64,000 bases of DNA from Ophioderma brevispina (GCA_023653785.1 JAMKCH010012782.1:1-64000), one strand, 5' to 3'; shown: positions 11,905 to 23,465, counted from the stretch's first letter. Notes: generated by a model from the sequence alone, not told the origin. Translations and numbers: made by a program.

Positions 11905-12165
11905 TTATGAGAGCCATCGTAAGAAAACGGGATGTCACAGGCTAAAGTTGTGCAGCCATTTTCATTGCATTGCATAAATTTAAATTCTGCCGTTCGAATA
12001 TTGTTTTCAATAGGGTGCATTCAAAATCGCCAAGTTTGGCTCAGGTAAATTGTGTGTGTTGCAAAGACGCTTGATTAGAGTGATTGCGTTCTGCCTTCAG
12101 TGGGGTGGTGTTTTCAACAAGGCATCTGTGTTCATCACATGCGGACGTTGGTCTTTTTTCATTCC
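11905..12165 (+). repeat. Block G, copy 2
   Basis: Counterpart of 6838-7090 with scattered indels. After 12165 the sequence becomes C-rich, then AT-rich leading into the TA tract. Confidence 0.7.
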
Positions 12166-12296
12166 TTAAATCCCCCTCCCGCCCTTTCCCCCTCCCATGT
12201 CTACCTTTTTTGCATCATAATTTTTTTCTTTCCATTTGTACTATTAATTTGTGTTTAAATATTCCCAAATTCATTTTTGTAACATACAACTATTAA

Positions 12297-12362
12297 TTAT
12301 ATATATCTATTAGAGATATATAACATATATATATATATATATATATATAATAATATATATAT
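12297..12362. repeat. TA-rich microsatellite, left flank of foldback
   Basis: Near-pure (TA)n with a core run at about 12327-12349. It directly abuts the foldback at 12363; a matching TA-rich tract follows its right end (13035-13118). Confidence 0.85.
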
Positions 12363-12996
12363 CATAAGTCAAGTTGACCAAGTCGGGTGTCGTCGCATGC
12401 CGAAAAAGGCCAAAGGCCAAAAGTTTAACGCTTGGTGTCGGATATAATCCTTGAACATAACAATAAGAAGTCAGTAGAAACTCCAAGAATGTTTGGCGGC
12501 CTCTTCAATCAGGCCCTGGGGGCCCACCAAGACTCGTTTCTGAATTAAAAACACAGTTTTCTATCCCGGCATACGAGTCCTGCGATGAAAGATGCAGTAA
12601 ATTCTGGATGACAAAAGCGTCTTCCAAGTAAACAGGTAGAATGCGTTTTAGAGACGCTCGTGTATTAAGCGTGACTGACCGCGCATCTGCCCCGCACCTC
12701 GGACACAAAATAGGTATCGCCGAAGCTGAAATCTTGAGAAGCACAGTAGTCCGGAAAAATACGGGTGGAGTTCAATGTCGGACGGTTCTGCTGACGGAGG
12801 TAACCGTACTCACTGGTAAGGAAGACTGGAGTCGTAGCTAAACACAAATAGTTTTCAGTAGCACAAACTTGGATGTTTTCTAACTGACCTCGTTATTTGT
12901 TATGTTCAAGGATTATATCCGCCATAGCGTTAAACCTTTTGGCCTTTGGCCTTTTTACGGCAAGCGACTCCCCCGACGTTGGCCACTTGATTATGT
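12363..12996. mobile_element. Foldback/MITE with about 130-bp terminal inverted repeats
   Basis: The left arm (about 12363-12500) and right arm (about 12862-12996) are reverse complements with few mismatches. Best-preserved parts are GGCCAAAGGCCAAAAG, GGATATAATCCTTGAACATA and GAAGTCAGTAGAAA-type sequence. The interior (12500-12862) is less AT-rich and open on both strands (79 codons minus, 66 plus) without a recognised domain. No transposase. It lies between two TA-rich tracts, which suggests insertion into a TA microsatellite, but a target duplication cannot be defined there. Confidence 0.8.
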
Positions 12997-13034
12997 AAAT
13001 TTACCATACATTGTCCGACGTACCCTTCGAACTT

Positions 13035-13118
13035 TAATATAGATATATATATATATATTATATTATTATCTATATAATATATATATCTATATATAAGTAT
13101 CTATATATAATATATATA
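13035..13118. repeat. TA-rich microsatellite, right flank of foldback
   Basis: Runs of ATATATAT with interspersed CTATATA. Joins the minisatellite on its right. Confidence 0.8.
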
Positions 13119-13119
13119 G

Positions 13120-14530
13120 TAATTGCTGATCGGTATGAGATCCGCGTTGGGTCTCGATTTGGCAGATTAAATTGGTGAATCCAATATGTAGATATAGGGT
13201 AATTGCTGAATTGGTGAAAGATCCGGTTTGGGACTCGATTTGGCCGGTTAAATGGTGTATGGTATAAATATATACGGCCCTGAATCTGATATAAGATCCG
13301 CTTGGGGTCTCGATTTTGGCAGGATAAGTTGTATACATATTATTTGCAGAGCAGGTACAAGACCCGCTTGGGTCTCGATTTGGCCAGGTTCAATTGGTAA
13401 TCCAATTGGGTACTTAAGCGTAATAATAGCAGATCGGTATAAGACTCGCTTTGTCCTCGATTTGGCAGATAGTTGTATACATAGTATTTGCAGATCGGTA
13501 CAAGACCCGCTTTGTGTGTCCGATTTGGCAGGATAAATTTTGTATACATATATTTGCAGATCGGTACAAGACGAACCCGCTTGGGGTCTCGCGTTTGGCA
13601 GGGTTTCAATTGGTATCAATGGACTTTCAGCGTAATAATTTAGCAGATCGTATAAGACCCCGCTTTGGGTCTCGATTTGGCTGGTAAATTTTGAAAGTAT
13701 TTATAGGATAGAGTGTCGGCATATCGGTATAACGGAAAACAACTAATAAACGTCCGCTTCGGTCTGGTTTGGCTGTTAATGTTGTGTACTTTATGTGGTG
13801 TAAGTGTGCCAGCAGATCGACATAAGATCCGCTTCGGGTCGATTTTGACTGGTTAATTAGTAAATGTATGTGTATTCATCCGCAGATCTTTTTACAAGAT
13901 CCGCTTTTGTGGGTCTCGATTGGCGGATTGTTAATTCTTTGTAGTACTCTTTATGTCAAGGTGAGTGTCACAGATCGTATAAATCCCTTTGGGTCTCCGA
14001 TTGGAAGATAATTGGTATACATGTAATTTGTCAGATCGGTACCGACCCGCTTGGGGTCTCGATTGGCAGTTTCAATTGGTAATCATTGGGTACTTCGCGG
14101 AAAAATACAGATCGGTATAAGACCGGCTTTGGGGTCCCTCGATTTGGCTGGTAATTGAAGTATAGGATATATGGCATAGAGTTTCGGCAGATCGGTATAA
14201 GTTCCGCTTCGGATCGCGATTTGGCTGGTAATGTTGAAGTACTTTATGTGGTGTGTTCCAGCAGATCGATATAAGATCCGTTTCGGGTCTCGATTTGACT
14301 GGTTAAATTATTAATTGTATGTGTATTCTATCCGCAGATCTTTTACAAGTCCGCTTTTTGTTCTCATTGGCGGATAAATTGTTTAATTATTTGTAGTACT
14401 TTATTCAATGTGGTGCAGCAGATCGGTATAAATCCCGTTTTTTGGGGTCTCGATTTGCTTGTAAAATTTGTAAGTATGTGTATTTTAGAATGATGAGCCT
14501 ATCGTACCCAGGTCCTTTTAGGGTCTTGTT
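13120..14530 (+). repeat. Minisatellite with higher-order structure, about 19 monomers
   Basis: A core of the form CAGATCGGTATAAGACCC then GCTT(T)GGGTCTCGATTTGGC recurs about 19 times at 60-90 bp spacing (for example 13127, 13281, 13348, 13431, 13491, 13557, 13643, 13812, 13970, 14032, 14107, 14189, 14262, 14420). The core holds a GACCC/GGGTC palindrome. Linkers differ within a run but recur in order: monomers from about 13557 to 14030 align linker for linker with 14032-14490, a higher-order repeat of about six monomers (about 460 bp). Monomers at 13348-13490 carry the first two linker types again. The frames predicted across it (up to 123 codons) are translated repeat. Confidence 0.92.
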
Positions 14531-14574
14531 TTGGCAGGCAGTTTTATTATGCATCGGGTTCTTCTAAAGGTATT

Positions 14575-14995
14575 TTGTTGTTGAAGAAGTTGATGGTGAA
14601 GGCGGAAACCATGCTTTTGAAATTTTGTATATTTTGATGTTTATATATTTATAATTTCAGCAATTAGAATTTAGACAAAGTTTGGAGGTTAGGAAGAACT
14701 GGCCTGGCCAATGTACGGGGATCGATGGCATTGATTACTGCGTTTTTGTGCTCTCCAGAATTCCTTCCTAGCCCGCCAATGAGGTCTGGGATACATAGTA
14801 GGTTGGTAACCTTAAAGGCTACAGGCTACATATATATTTTTGTCAGAACCATTAATATTTGCTATTCAGGTTCATTTTTCATGTAGCAAATGGATTTGTT
14901 TTATGCAATAAAATGACCTGTGGTCCCTGCCATGTGGACAGAGCTCAGTTGGCAATCAGTTTGTAGAATGCCTATTTTTTAGCTCTGTGGCAATC
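14575..14995 (+). repeat. Block H, copy 2
   Basis: Counterpart of 11480-11904, starting just after the last minisatellite core. Confidence 0.75.
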
Positions 14996-16014
14996 AATTA
15001 ATATGCCATTTCTATACTAACTACTAAATACTTGTATCGCATCATATAGGCGTCACTTTTGACCGTTTTTTACACCTAACAATTTACCGTTTGTCATATA
15101 TAATTAAGTTATCTTTTGTAGTATTTGCTGTTCGTTCTTATTCCAATCATTTTTCTTCTGACATCTCTTTCTTTTCAGAACTACCAACATTTCTTTCTGC
15201 ACCTACCTTTACTCAGTAAAAGACATTTTTGTATTAGCCTAAGAATGAATTGATTCAATGCCGTAGTGCATTGCGCTGTTCTTGTACTGTTCTGTGAACC
15301 ACTTCTTTTGAAAGATGCTAGCCTTAGACGACAGGACAATCACAACTTCGCAACATACTGATGGTGTTTCAAAGTAAATTGCGATGATGAATGGATATTT
15401 TATGAGGTTACTAAAAATAACAAAATACTACAATGCTAGTTTTTTATGTAGCGTTGTGGTCCCTTCGAACATTTTTCACACGCCTTACATTTTCTTCCGT
15501 TGACAAAGTACTACACTGCATTGCGCAGAATAAGCAGTGCACTGTTAGCGCTACCGTCAAAATACAATTAAGCTGAGAAGGCAGATGTGTGGCCAAAATG
15601 ATCATGATAATAATACCATAATCAAAATCCGAAGCAGTTTCTTTTTTTTATCCCATTTCAAAGCGCATCTATCTCGTAATAACCAATTGACTTATAATAT
15701 ATAGCATATTCGCTGTAACGAACAAACATTTACAACACAGGAGACAATATCCGTTCTTTCTGTATTGGTGAACCGATTGAGTATTACGTGACATTTCACC
15801 AGTCCTGAGACATAATCATGAATCTAAAAGAGGTCCCGAGGATAAATGCAGATTCTGCTTCTGAATTCTTCCAATCGGTAGAATAAAACTCAAGTTCTTT
15901 TCCTTTATTGTTTCTACTTAACAACATGAAACACGAGCCCAAGATTTTGGTGCCATAATTTGTCTTGAACCTAAAATCACACTTTATCAAAACAAAAAGA
16001 ATCAAAAGCGACAT
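14996..16014 (+). repeat. Block D, copy 1 (longest)
   Basis: Left part matches 44765-45260; middle and right part match 35925-36655. Landmarks: TGCCATTTCTAT, GTGCATTGCGCTGTTCTTGT, CTAGCCTTAGAC, TTGCGATGATGAATGGA, TTTTATGTAGCGTTGTG, CAAGTTCTTTTCCTTTAT. The right end carries a minus-strand frame, described separately. Confidence 0.8.
15796..16014 (-). CDS. Hypothetical 72-codon frame, possible exon or relic, secreted-like start
   Basis: Starts MSLLILFVLIKCDFRF, a hydrophobic signal-like N terminus, and goes on through NNKGKELEFYSTDW to GTSFRFMI. The second block D copy keeps a recognisable version on the same strand (KGKELEFFFYRFG...VYFRFI near 36555-36660) but with shifted frame. No splice sites or homologous family can be named with confidence. 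It may be an exon of a duplicated gene, or chance openness of a conserved repeat. Confidence 0.2.
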   Translation of the reverse strand: MSLLILFVLIKCDFRFKTNYGTKILGSCFMLLSRNNKGKELEFYSTDWKNSEAESAFILGTSFRFMIMSQDW

Positions 16015-16740
16015 GCATCAAGTGTTATTCACTACACAATTAATACTTCTAGCATGGTTTCCTTATCTAATCGTTACCTCTTAGGTCAATAAACATTGCA
16101 TTATAAATCAGTTCTAATATATTGAATATAAGTAATCCAGTTTAAGTTTCCCCTATAACATTAGTCTAAAAAAATTTTTCCAGTAAACCAACTTACATTC
16201 TTAATCAGCATTTCAAGATATCGTCATGTCTTAATTTTCGAGGGGGGACCCAATTCATGCATAAGAAAGGAATGTTATTCAACAACTGCCAATTTAGGCC
16301 ACCCAGCTTGCATACCTATATGGCAATGTCATCAATCTGAATTTCAACAATCGGGTACACAATTGCCAAAAACCCGAGAAATTCTAGTTTGTTTCTGTGT
16401 TTTTTGTTGGTGTTTATCGCCCAAAATTTTATATTACAACATACTATGCAAACATAAAGCTTAAACTAAGGTATGGTGAAACCGTAAACGTTTAATGGAA
16501 AAAGTACCTAAAACATGTCTGCGATCGCCTCTCAAAGTCACTTTGAGTGAAACTATAATCATTATTTTTGGCCGTTATTTTGCCGCTGTTTTCCTCATCT
16601 TTGTTCACACTTCTATCGTTGTTTTTTCATGTTTAAACCTACTCTCTACTCTTGATCGCTGGATATTTTTTTCGCTCTATATTCTCATTATTTCCCCTGT
16701 TATCTCTAAACCTTAATTTGCCTTTCTCACATCCCTCCTT
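16015..16740. other. Unassigned
   Basis: AT-rich. A 73-codon plus frame at 16495-16716 is very hydrophobic (Ile, Leu, Phe) because the DNA is pyrimidine-rich; no gene is claimed. Confidence 0.4.
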
Positions 16741-17090
16741 CCCCACATATACTCGATTCATCTGATATGTACCCCGTACCATTCTGCGGAGGTGAACAAT
16801 TCAATGAGGCGCAGGGACTTCTGTTAATCCATGTTAGTGTGAGGAATGTTAAGGCCTGAAATACACTATTGTGCGTTTCCATTCATGAATTCAATTGTAA
16901 ATTTAGTGGCAGGTGCATTGAGTTATACGGACGCGGAGTGTCCTCCAAGATAAACCGGTCTGGCACGTGCATTTGAATTCTTACATTTTCCCTCTCCAAC
17001 TAAATTGAATAGGTCCAAAAACTCCAGGGGGACGAACTTTATCAACGTATAAGCGAATCGACTATAGTATCCCATCATACGGTTTCCCCC
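16741..17090 (+). repeat. Block J, copy 1 (inverted relative to copy 2)
   Basis: The reverse complement of 28770-29115 aligns along the whole length: CTCGATTCATCTGAT, GAGGAATGTTAAGGCCTGAA, ATACACTATTGTGCGTTTCC, GGAGTGTCCTCCA, CATTTTCCCTCTCC, AACTCCAGGGG. The opposite orientation and 12-kb distance point to a dispersed element. Neither copy contains a useful ORF. Confidence 0.8.
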
Positions 17091-17107
17091 CTCTTTGGGT
17101 GGTGGTG

Positions 17108-17290
17108 GTTTGTGTGCCACCATGTGTGTGTGAGTGCTTGTGTGCGAAGTGTGTCCGTGCATTCGTGTGTGTGGTGCGTGTGTATGTGCGTGCGTTTTAT
17201 TTGGCGTGTGCGAGAGTGGTTGTGGGGTGTTTGTATGAATGTGTGGATGTGTATGCGTGCGATGCTTGTGCAAGAGTGTGCAATGGTGTG
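17108..17290 (+). repeat. Degenerate (TG)n microsatellite
   Basis: TGTGTG runs interrupted by CGTG, CATTCG and similar. Overlapping Cys/Val-rich plus frames and His/Thr-rich minus frames up to 132 codons here are products of this repeat. Confidence 0.85.
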
Positions 17291-17339
17291 TGAATGGGGA
17301 ACGAGTTCCATATGTACCCACTCAAAGTTCTACATTTAC

Positions 17340-18649
17340 CAAATTCTTTTTTTCCCCCCCCCCCTTTTCATTTTGCCTTAGGGTTGGGCATTGTTGTGTA
17401 AGGCCAATAATAAAAAAAAGAATTTTGTTTCCTGTACAATTTTTAAAGGGGGGGGTCCATATGGAATCTTTCCGAAAGTGGGTGAGAGAGAGGTTCACAT
17501 GTTATGTGTATACGCATTTATGGCAGAAGACAGTTGCGTAAATGGGTGCTTACAAGTTCCTCTGAAGAGGGCAATAATTGCAAAAGCAGCACGAAATCTT
17601 GGTTTTTCTTTTGTGAAAATTGAAATTGATTGCGCTTCTTCTCGAAAAATTGGATACAATGAATTTTCTAAACATTGCATTGAGTAGAAATTACACAATT
17701 GAATTATTTATTTTCTGTTAGAGTTGAAAATTGCATCTGCCTGTAGTTAATTTCAATTTAAGAAACAAGCTAGGCGGCTTTAATGGTTTCACTGGAGAAC
17801 TTTGGATTGCATCTTCTTCGATGACCTATTTAAGAACCTTCTCCTTTTTCCTTCTCACATAGATTCCCCCAAAATATCCATTTTTGATAACAAGGCTTCA
17901 ATGCTTTCATAAAAGAACCAACAGAACACCAACAATCTCTCCTTGGGCGCCTGTATAAGAAAGATTCTATCAACCCGAGAAACGCTGGTCACCGATGGCA
18001 AATATCGCGCCTGTTTAGTACATTCGGGTGACCTGACCTATCATACACACAATCGATGGTGTACATTGTACGTGTCCATGCAAACCATGCCTTGACCCGC
18101 CCACAAACACGGTCCCTCCGCGCATATACTTATACAGTAATCACTACTCATATTGCTTTTTCCAGTTCCAAACTAGCTGGCTCGCACTGCCGGAAAATAG
18201 CCTGCATATTTGCCTTGTCCACTTATTAAAACTAAATGTCACCTTGCAATGTTGACACTGTGGGTTCATGAATGATCTAAGTACTACCGACACAATAGTA
18301 CATCTCACTAGTCCCATTATATCGCGCTCATAATCTACTACTATTATTTAGGCGTACTTTCCAACAACCCTCAATTTCCGGGATTGACTTATGGCGCACT
18401 ATTATACATAAAACAATACCATACCAACACTCAACACGAAAATTCTATTTAATTCTGTTTCACAGCTTCCGAATAGCGAGACCATAGCCCGTACTTTTCC
18501 ATCATCATTGTGCATATAATTTTGTGGACATCTGAGGTCTAAAAAGTCTCTCGAACGTCATGAACCAATTGCAGATTTTAAAAATCTCCCCAAGCTGTCT
18601 CACAAATATGACGTCATCATTCAGTAAATGGAGAGTATTCGCGGCCTCT
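17340..18649. other. Unassigned
   Basis: A pyrimidine tract (17348-17366), a G run (17445-17456) and ordinary AT-rich sequence. The 98-codon plus frame at 17391-17687 overlaps a 67-codon minus frame and has no recognised motif. Confidence 0.4.
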
Positions 18650-20230
18650 TCTTTTAAATTGTCTTGAAAAGTGTGTACGTGCATAACATTGATTTGGTAC
18701 CGAACATGCCTTAATGCAGGATGTGTTTGATATCATTGCTATCTATAGCTTTCTTTAAAATAGACACCAAACACTCAAAACACCATGCCTAGTGCAACCC
18801 GTTAAAATAATCATAAGAACCGTACGGGGTTTATTGAGCGATTCTTCAGTAGACGCGTGTCATTGATTTCAATTACCATCTTCTGAACGCGCTCCGTGGT
18901 TTTACAATAAGGACTCGTAAAAGATTGGAGTGTAAATTAATCACCCTTGGAGCGCTGTTGTGTTTGAGGACTGCAGAATATCAAAATAATGTGGGCTGTA
19001 AAACGACGAAATGATGTATCCCCCGAGACAGTAAATCGTAGAAAGAAATTGGGCAATAACATAGCAATCGTGTTCTCTTCCTTGAAAGTGTTTTATATGC
19101 AATATCCCATTGTCCCAGTCTTTTTTATTTTTAAAAAAAAAAACATCGTAATCCTCGCTGTAAATAGTGTCTGATACTATGGCGAGTTCTGTTAGAAAAC
19201 TGAAATAAGCGCATATGGCGATTATAATTACTAACGAATATCTCGCAAATGATAGTGATGTTAGTGGAAGTGTAATTTTTGCCATCAAATTTTATAGCAC
19301 AAGCGTGAAACTCAATTTATATATAAACAACCAGGCCCATAGGCGGGGGGTGTTGACGTACGCCCCCCTCCCACTTTCCAAAAATGGGCAAAGGGGCAAG
19401 GTCCACTTTTGCTGATTTTTGTGATAAAAAGATCTAAACCTAGAGAAAATTTGATAGGAGGTCATTTTTTGGCGATGAGATTAAAAAAAGGCCATTGTAG
19501 GGGGTTAGGTCCACGTTTTACAAAAAAAAGTCCCATTTTTTTGAAGTCCTATCTGGCCACCCCCTTATAAATCCGCGTACAGCCCCCCCTGTATAAAACA
19601 CGGAAGATACTTTCAAAAATATCTTACAAAACTCAGTAGAAATGACAGCAGTTTCTTCTCACCATTCGATGTCATTCCATTTTGTTTGCTTGACGAGTTC
19701 AGTTTTAAAAAAAAGGTTAATGCTATTAACGAAATAGGCCAGGGGCAGATCTCATAGCGTTTACAAAGGTAGCGCACCCCTGGGAATACATAATAGAAAT
19801 ATCTAACATTATAAAATCATTCTCGTGTGTTCCCCACATCTAAGGTTGTGCACCTTTCTTGAAATAATTCATGTGTCATCTCTTTTTTTTTCCGCTGGAA
19901 TATCAGTGGCCAACGGATGTGCAAACAATTCATGACTTTTCGAAATAGGGTCAAAGTTAATTCAACACACAGTAGAACCCTCAGTTTATTTATATTATTC
20001 GTGAAATAGGACAGGTAATTTTGTTCCAATCATGAAAAAATAGGTGTGCGTAATTAATCTAAATCGGTGGTGACATAACACCTGAAAATCTTTTCTGAGC
20101 ATCATTTTTCTCTTTGGACACATGCCTAAAAAAGCTTACAAGTCTGTTTTTGCGCGCTGTCCACGGATCACATTGAAATGCACGGCGTTGCAGTGAAGCA
20201 AACGTGCTTAGAAGGAAAATCAGCTGAGGT
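18650..20230 (+). repeat. Block E, copy 1
   Basis: Aligns with 21475-23595 and, from the CTTGGAGCGCTGTTGTG landmark onward, with 36656-38195. It contains a hAT-like MITE at 19332-19591. It lacks about 540 bp that copy 2 has at 22765-23300, the palindrome centre. It is immediately followed by LINE block F, as in copy 2, so E-F forms a tandem duplicate. Confidence 0.85.
19332..19591 (+). mobile_element. hAT-like MITE in block E, copy 1
   Basis: Left end CAGGCCCATAGGCGGGG, right end reverse complement CAGGGGGGGCTGTACGCGGA, resembling the CAGGGCCGTACGC terminus of the small element at 34012. TATAAAAC on the right flank and a similar A/T-rich string on the left suggest a decayed 8-bp duplication. 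The element contains repeated AAGTCC/GTCCAC stretches and no ORF. Confidence 0.6.
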
Positions 20231-21470
20231 TTTGATGGCCTCTTGATGGACTCAGGTGATGGATCTGGTGAGGTTCCTCATTATGCCGGGTTGCTAACAG
20301 GCCCCCCCTATTTTCAAGAAGGGTGATTGCAGTGTCCGCTTAAACGAACTCCGACCAGATTCGCTCACGTCAATATCAAGTAAGATCCTTGAGCATATCA
20401 TCTTCAAGCCAGATGAAGGGCTATACCATGACACCACAACACTTCATTGACAGTCAACCATGCTTCCCGTCCTGGTCGGGCTCCTGCAGTCGCAACATCG
20501 GCATCATTCACTGCTCTGGACTTTGCCCAGCCTTGAGACAAGAAACAAGTGATTCCATTACCTTGACTTCTCTAAGGCTTTCGATTCGAAACCGCAGTCC
20601 CCCACCCAAGATTCCTACCTAAAATCAACTACCTCATTATGGCAACGTAGTCTTCTTTGAGTGGTTTGAGAACTTCCTCACCAAAAAGATCCCAACGAGT
20701 TTGTGGTCCGACGGCGAAGCCTCGGATTGGACAGATGTTTTATCTGGAGTCCCACAAGGCACTTTCTTGGGGGAACGCCCCTTTATTTCTCACCTCTATT
20801 AATGACGAATTCCGCTATCATCATACGCTTATAATCGGACGATAATTGTTGTAATGTACCGATCCATCAACAACAAAGAGACTGCATAGCTCTTCAGAAA
20901 GATCTTGACTTGCTGAAACACATGGTCAGCCAGATGGCAGATGAAAATTCAATCGGACAGTGTCATGTGATGACAGATCTCTCATCGCCCCCCGCAACAA
21001 CACATCTTGACTACCAACTCGGCAAAGACAAACTTACATCAGTGGCTGAACACCCTTACCTGGGGCTTTTACTTACTATCCAACTCCAATCTCTCATTGG
21101 AAACCGTCACATCTCCATAGTATACTTTGAAAGCCACCGATGTTGGGACTCATCAGGAGAAATCTAAGACAAGCTGCCATCCACGCCTGACGAGCAGGCA
21201 TAATCCCTCGTGCTGCCTCAGCTAGAATATTCCTCCACTGTATGGAACCACGCCATCATCTACTATTAACCTATGAAGCCATTCAGAGGAGGGCAGCTAG
21301 ATTGTGATGACCACCTACCCACGCACGAAAGTGGTCACTGCAAATGCCCAAACCCTACAGTGGCCTTCGCTTCATCCAGAAGGGGAAGCAGCCATCAAAG
21401 TCCTAGCTGTACAAAAATATCACATGGACTCATTGCGATAAATAAAGGACCTATCTCTCTTCATTTGTAA
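20231..21470 (+). pseudogene. LINE reverse transcriptase fragment F, copy 1 (heavily frameshifted)
   Basis: Near-copy of 23598-24790 with many single-base indels. Recognisable pieces include YxGDCSV-type start of the finger region, a GVPQGT segment near 20745-20765, and the post-RT ENxAIKVLA-like tail near 21380-21430. It has no frame longer than about 85 codons, so it is dead. It is cut off near 21470, where the next E block begins. Confidence 0.85.
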
Positions 21471-22177
21471 ATTGTATTGGAAGAAGTGTGTCCGTGCAAA
21501 ACATGTGATTTGGTACAGAAAACATGCCTTATGCAGGAATGTGTTTGATATCATTGCTATCTATAGCTTTCTTAAAATAGACAACCAAAACACTCAAAAC
21601 TACCATGCCTAGTGCAACCCGTTAAAATAATCATAAGAACGTACGGAGTTTATTTGAGCGATTCTTCAGTAGACAGAGTGCATTGATTTCAGTTACCATT
21701 ATTCTGAACGCGCTCAGATGGTTTTACAATAAGGACTCGTAAAAGATTGAGTGTAAATTAATCACCCTTGGAGCGCTGTTGTGTTTGCGGACTGCAGAAG
21801 AAATCAAAATAATGTGGGATCTGTAAGAAACGACGAAAGAACTGTAGCCCGAGACAGTATCGTATAAAGAAATGCAATAAGCATAGCAATCGTGTTCTTC
21901 CTTGAAAGTGTTTTATATGCAATAATCCTTTGTCCCAAGTCGGATAAAACATAGATTCACGTGTCAGTCTTTTTTAAAAACTCGTAAATCTCGCTGTAAA
22001 TATGTGTCTTGATGACTAATTGGCGAGTTCTGTTAGAAAACTGAGATAAGCAGCATATGGCGAGTTATAATTACTAACGAATATCTCGCAAATGATGAAG
22101 TGATGTTAGTAGAGTGTATAATTTTCCATCAAAAATTTTATAGCACAAGCGTGAAACTCAATTTATATATAAACAAC

Positions 22178-22434
22178 CAGGCCCATAGGCGGGGGTGTGG
22201 ACGGACGCACCCCCTCCCAAATTTCCACAAGAGGGGCAAAGGGTCCACTTTTGCTGATTTTTTGTGATAAAAAGATCTAAACCTAGAGAAAAATTGATAG
22301 GAAGTCCACTTTTTGGCGATGAGATTTTCAAAAAGTCCAAAAGGGCCATTGTAGGGGGTTAGGTCCACTTTTACAAAAAGGGTCCATTTTTTGAAGTCCT
22401 GCACCCCCGTAAATAAATCCTGCGTACAGCCCTG
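22178..22434 (+). mobile_element. hAT-like MITE in block E, copy 2
   Basis: Same position in block E and same ends (CAGGCCCATAGGCGGGGG and CAGGGCTGTACGCAGGATTT on the opposite strand) as at 19332 and 37149, so it was inserted before block E was duplicated. Confidence 0.6.
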
Positions 22435-22895
22435 TATAAAACACGGAAGATACTTTCAAAATATCTTACAAACTCAGTGGAAATGACAGCAGTTTCTTCT
22501 CATCGATTGTCATTCATTTTTGTGCTTACTAGTTCAGTTTTAAAAAAAAGTTTATGCTATTAACGAAATAGGCCAGGGGCAGATCTCATAGCGTTTACAA
22601 AGGTAGCGCACCCCTGGGAAATATATAATAATAAATTCTCTAAAATTATAAAAATCAGTTCTACGTGTGTTCCCACGTCTAAGTTTGTGAACATTTTCTT
22701 GAAAATGAATTAAATGTCATCTCTTTTTCCGCTGAATATCAGTGACCAACGGATGTACACAACAATTCATTGACTCCAGCAAGTAATGATACTATTGATA
22801 AGTAAATCCGCCCGGTATGTGTAGGACAACGGACTTCAGATTCTTTTTTTTATCTGGAACTGCAGAGCCATTGTTATTGTCATTGTCTATAAAGT

Positions 22896-23465
22896 TGAAA
22901 AGCTTTCAGGTGTTATCACCGCTCGATTTAGATTGAGCTATTCGTTCACGAATAAAATAAAACTTGAGCGTCTACTGTGAGTTCAATAACTTCGACAGTA
23001 TATTTCATCATTTATTCAAAAAGGAAACGAAGATGAACAAAAGTCACGAAAGAAATGTTGCTTGGCAAGCTGTAACCTACATGGTACAGAACCAAGACCC
23101 ATAACTTAACGTAGGACTTCCGTTCTATTCAATTTACAAAATGTTTGTTCGGCACCGGTGTACCTACGTTTCATATAGGTCGATGAATACCAATGATTTT
23201 CGATTTCTGCTAATAACGCGGTAAATTGAATAGAAATGGGGTTACGCGGCAAGTTACGGATTGGGTTCTGCACACAGATGTTTTCTTTCATGACTTTTGT
23301 TCATCTTCGTTCCCTTTCGAAAAAGGGTCAACGTTAATTGAACACACAGTAGAACCCTAAGTTTATTTACTCGTGAAGGAGGACAGGTAATTTGTGTTCC
23401 ACATCATGAAAAATATAGCTTAATCTAAATCGGGGTGGTGATATAACACCTGAAATCTTTTCTGA
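22896..23465. repeat. Palindrome within block E, arms about 245 bp
   Basis: Left arm about 22896-23140, right arm about 23220-23465. Matching pieces: CAGGTGTTATCACC and CGATTTAGATTGAGCTA; TCTACTGTGAGTTCAAT; GAACGAAGATGAACAAAAGT-like; TTCTATTCAATTTAC near the centre. Copy 1 has lost the left arm, loop and inner right arm; copies 3 and 4 keep the left side only. Confidence 0.75.

Noticed and set aside
13087..13687. Frames up to 123 codons with internally repeated peptides
   Set aside because: Translated minisatellite; frame shifts at every indel among monomers.
13120..14530. CRISPR array
   Set aside because: Spacer-like linkers are themselves repeated in a higher-order pattern, cores are not uniform, and the context is a eukaryotic genome full of LINEs and SINEs.
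13120..14530. tRNA-derived repeat, because GGGTCTCGAT resembles a B box
   Set aside because: Match to the B-box consensus is poor and no A box lies at the right distance.
16923..17381. 132-codon His/Thr-rich minus frame and Cys/Val-rich plus frames
   Set aside because: Products of the (TG)n microsatellite; no conservation or domain.
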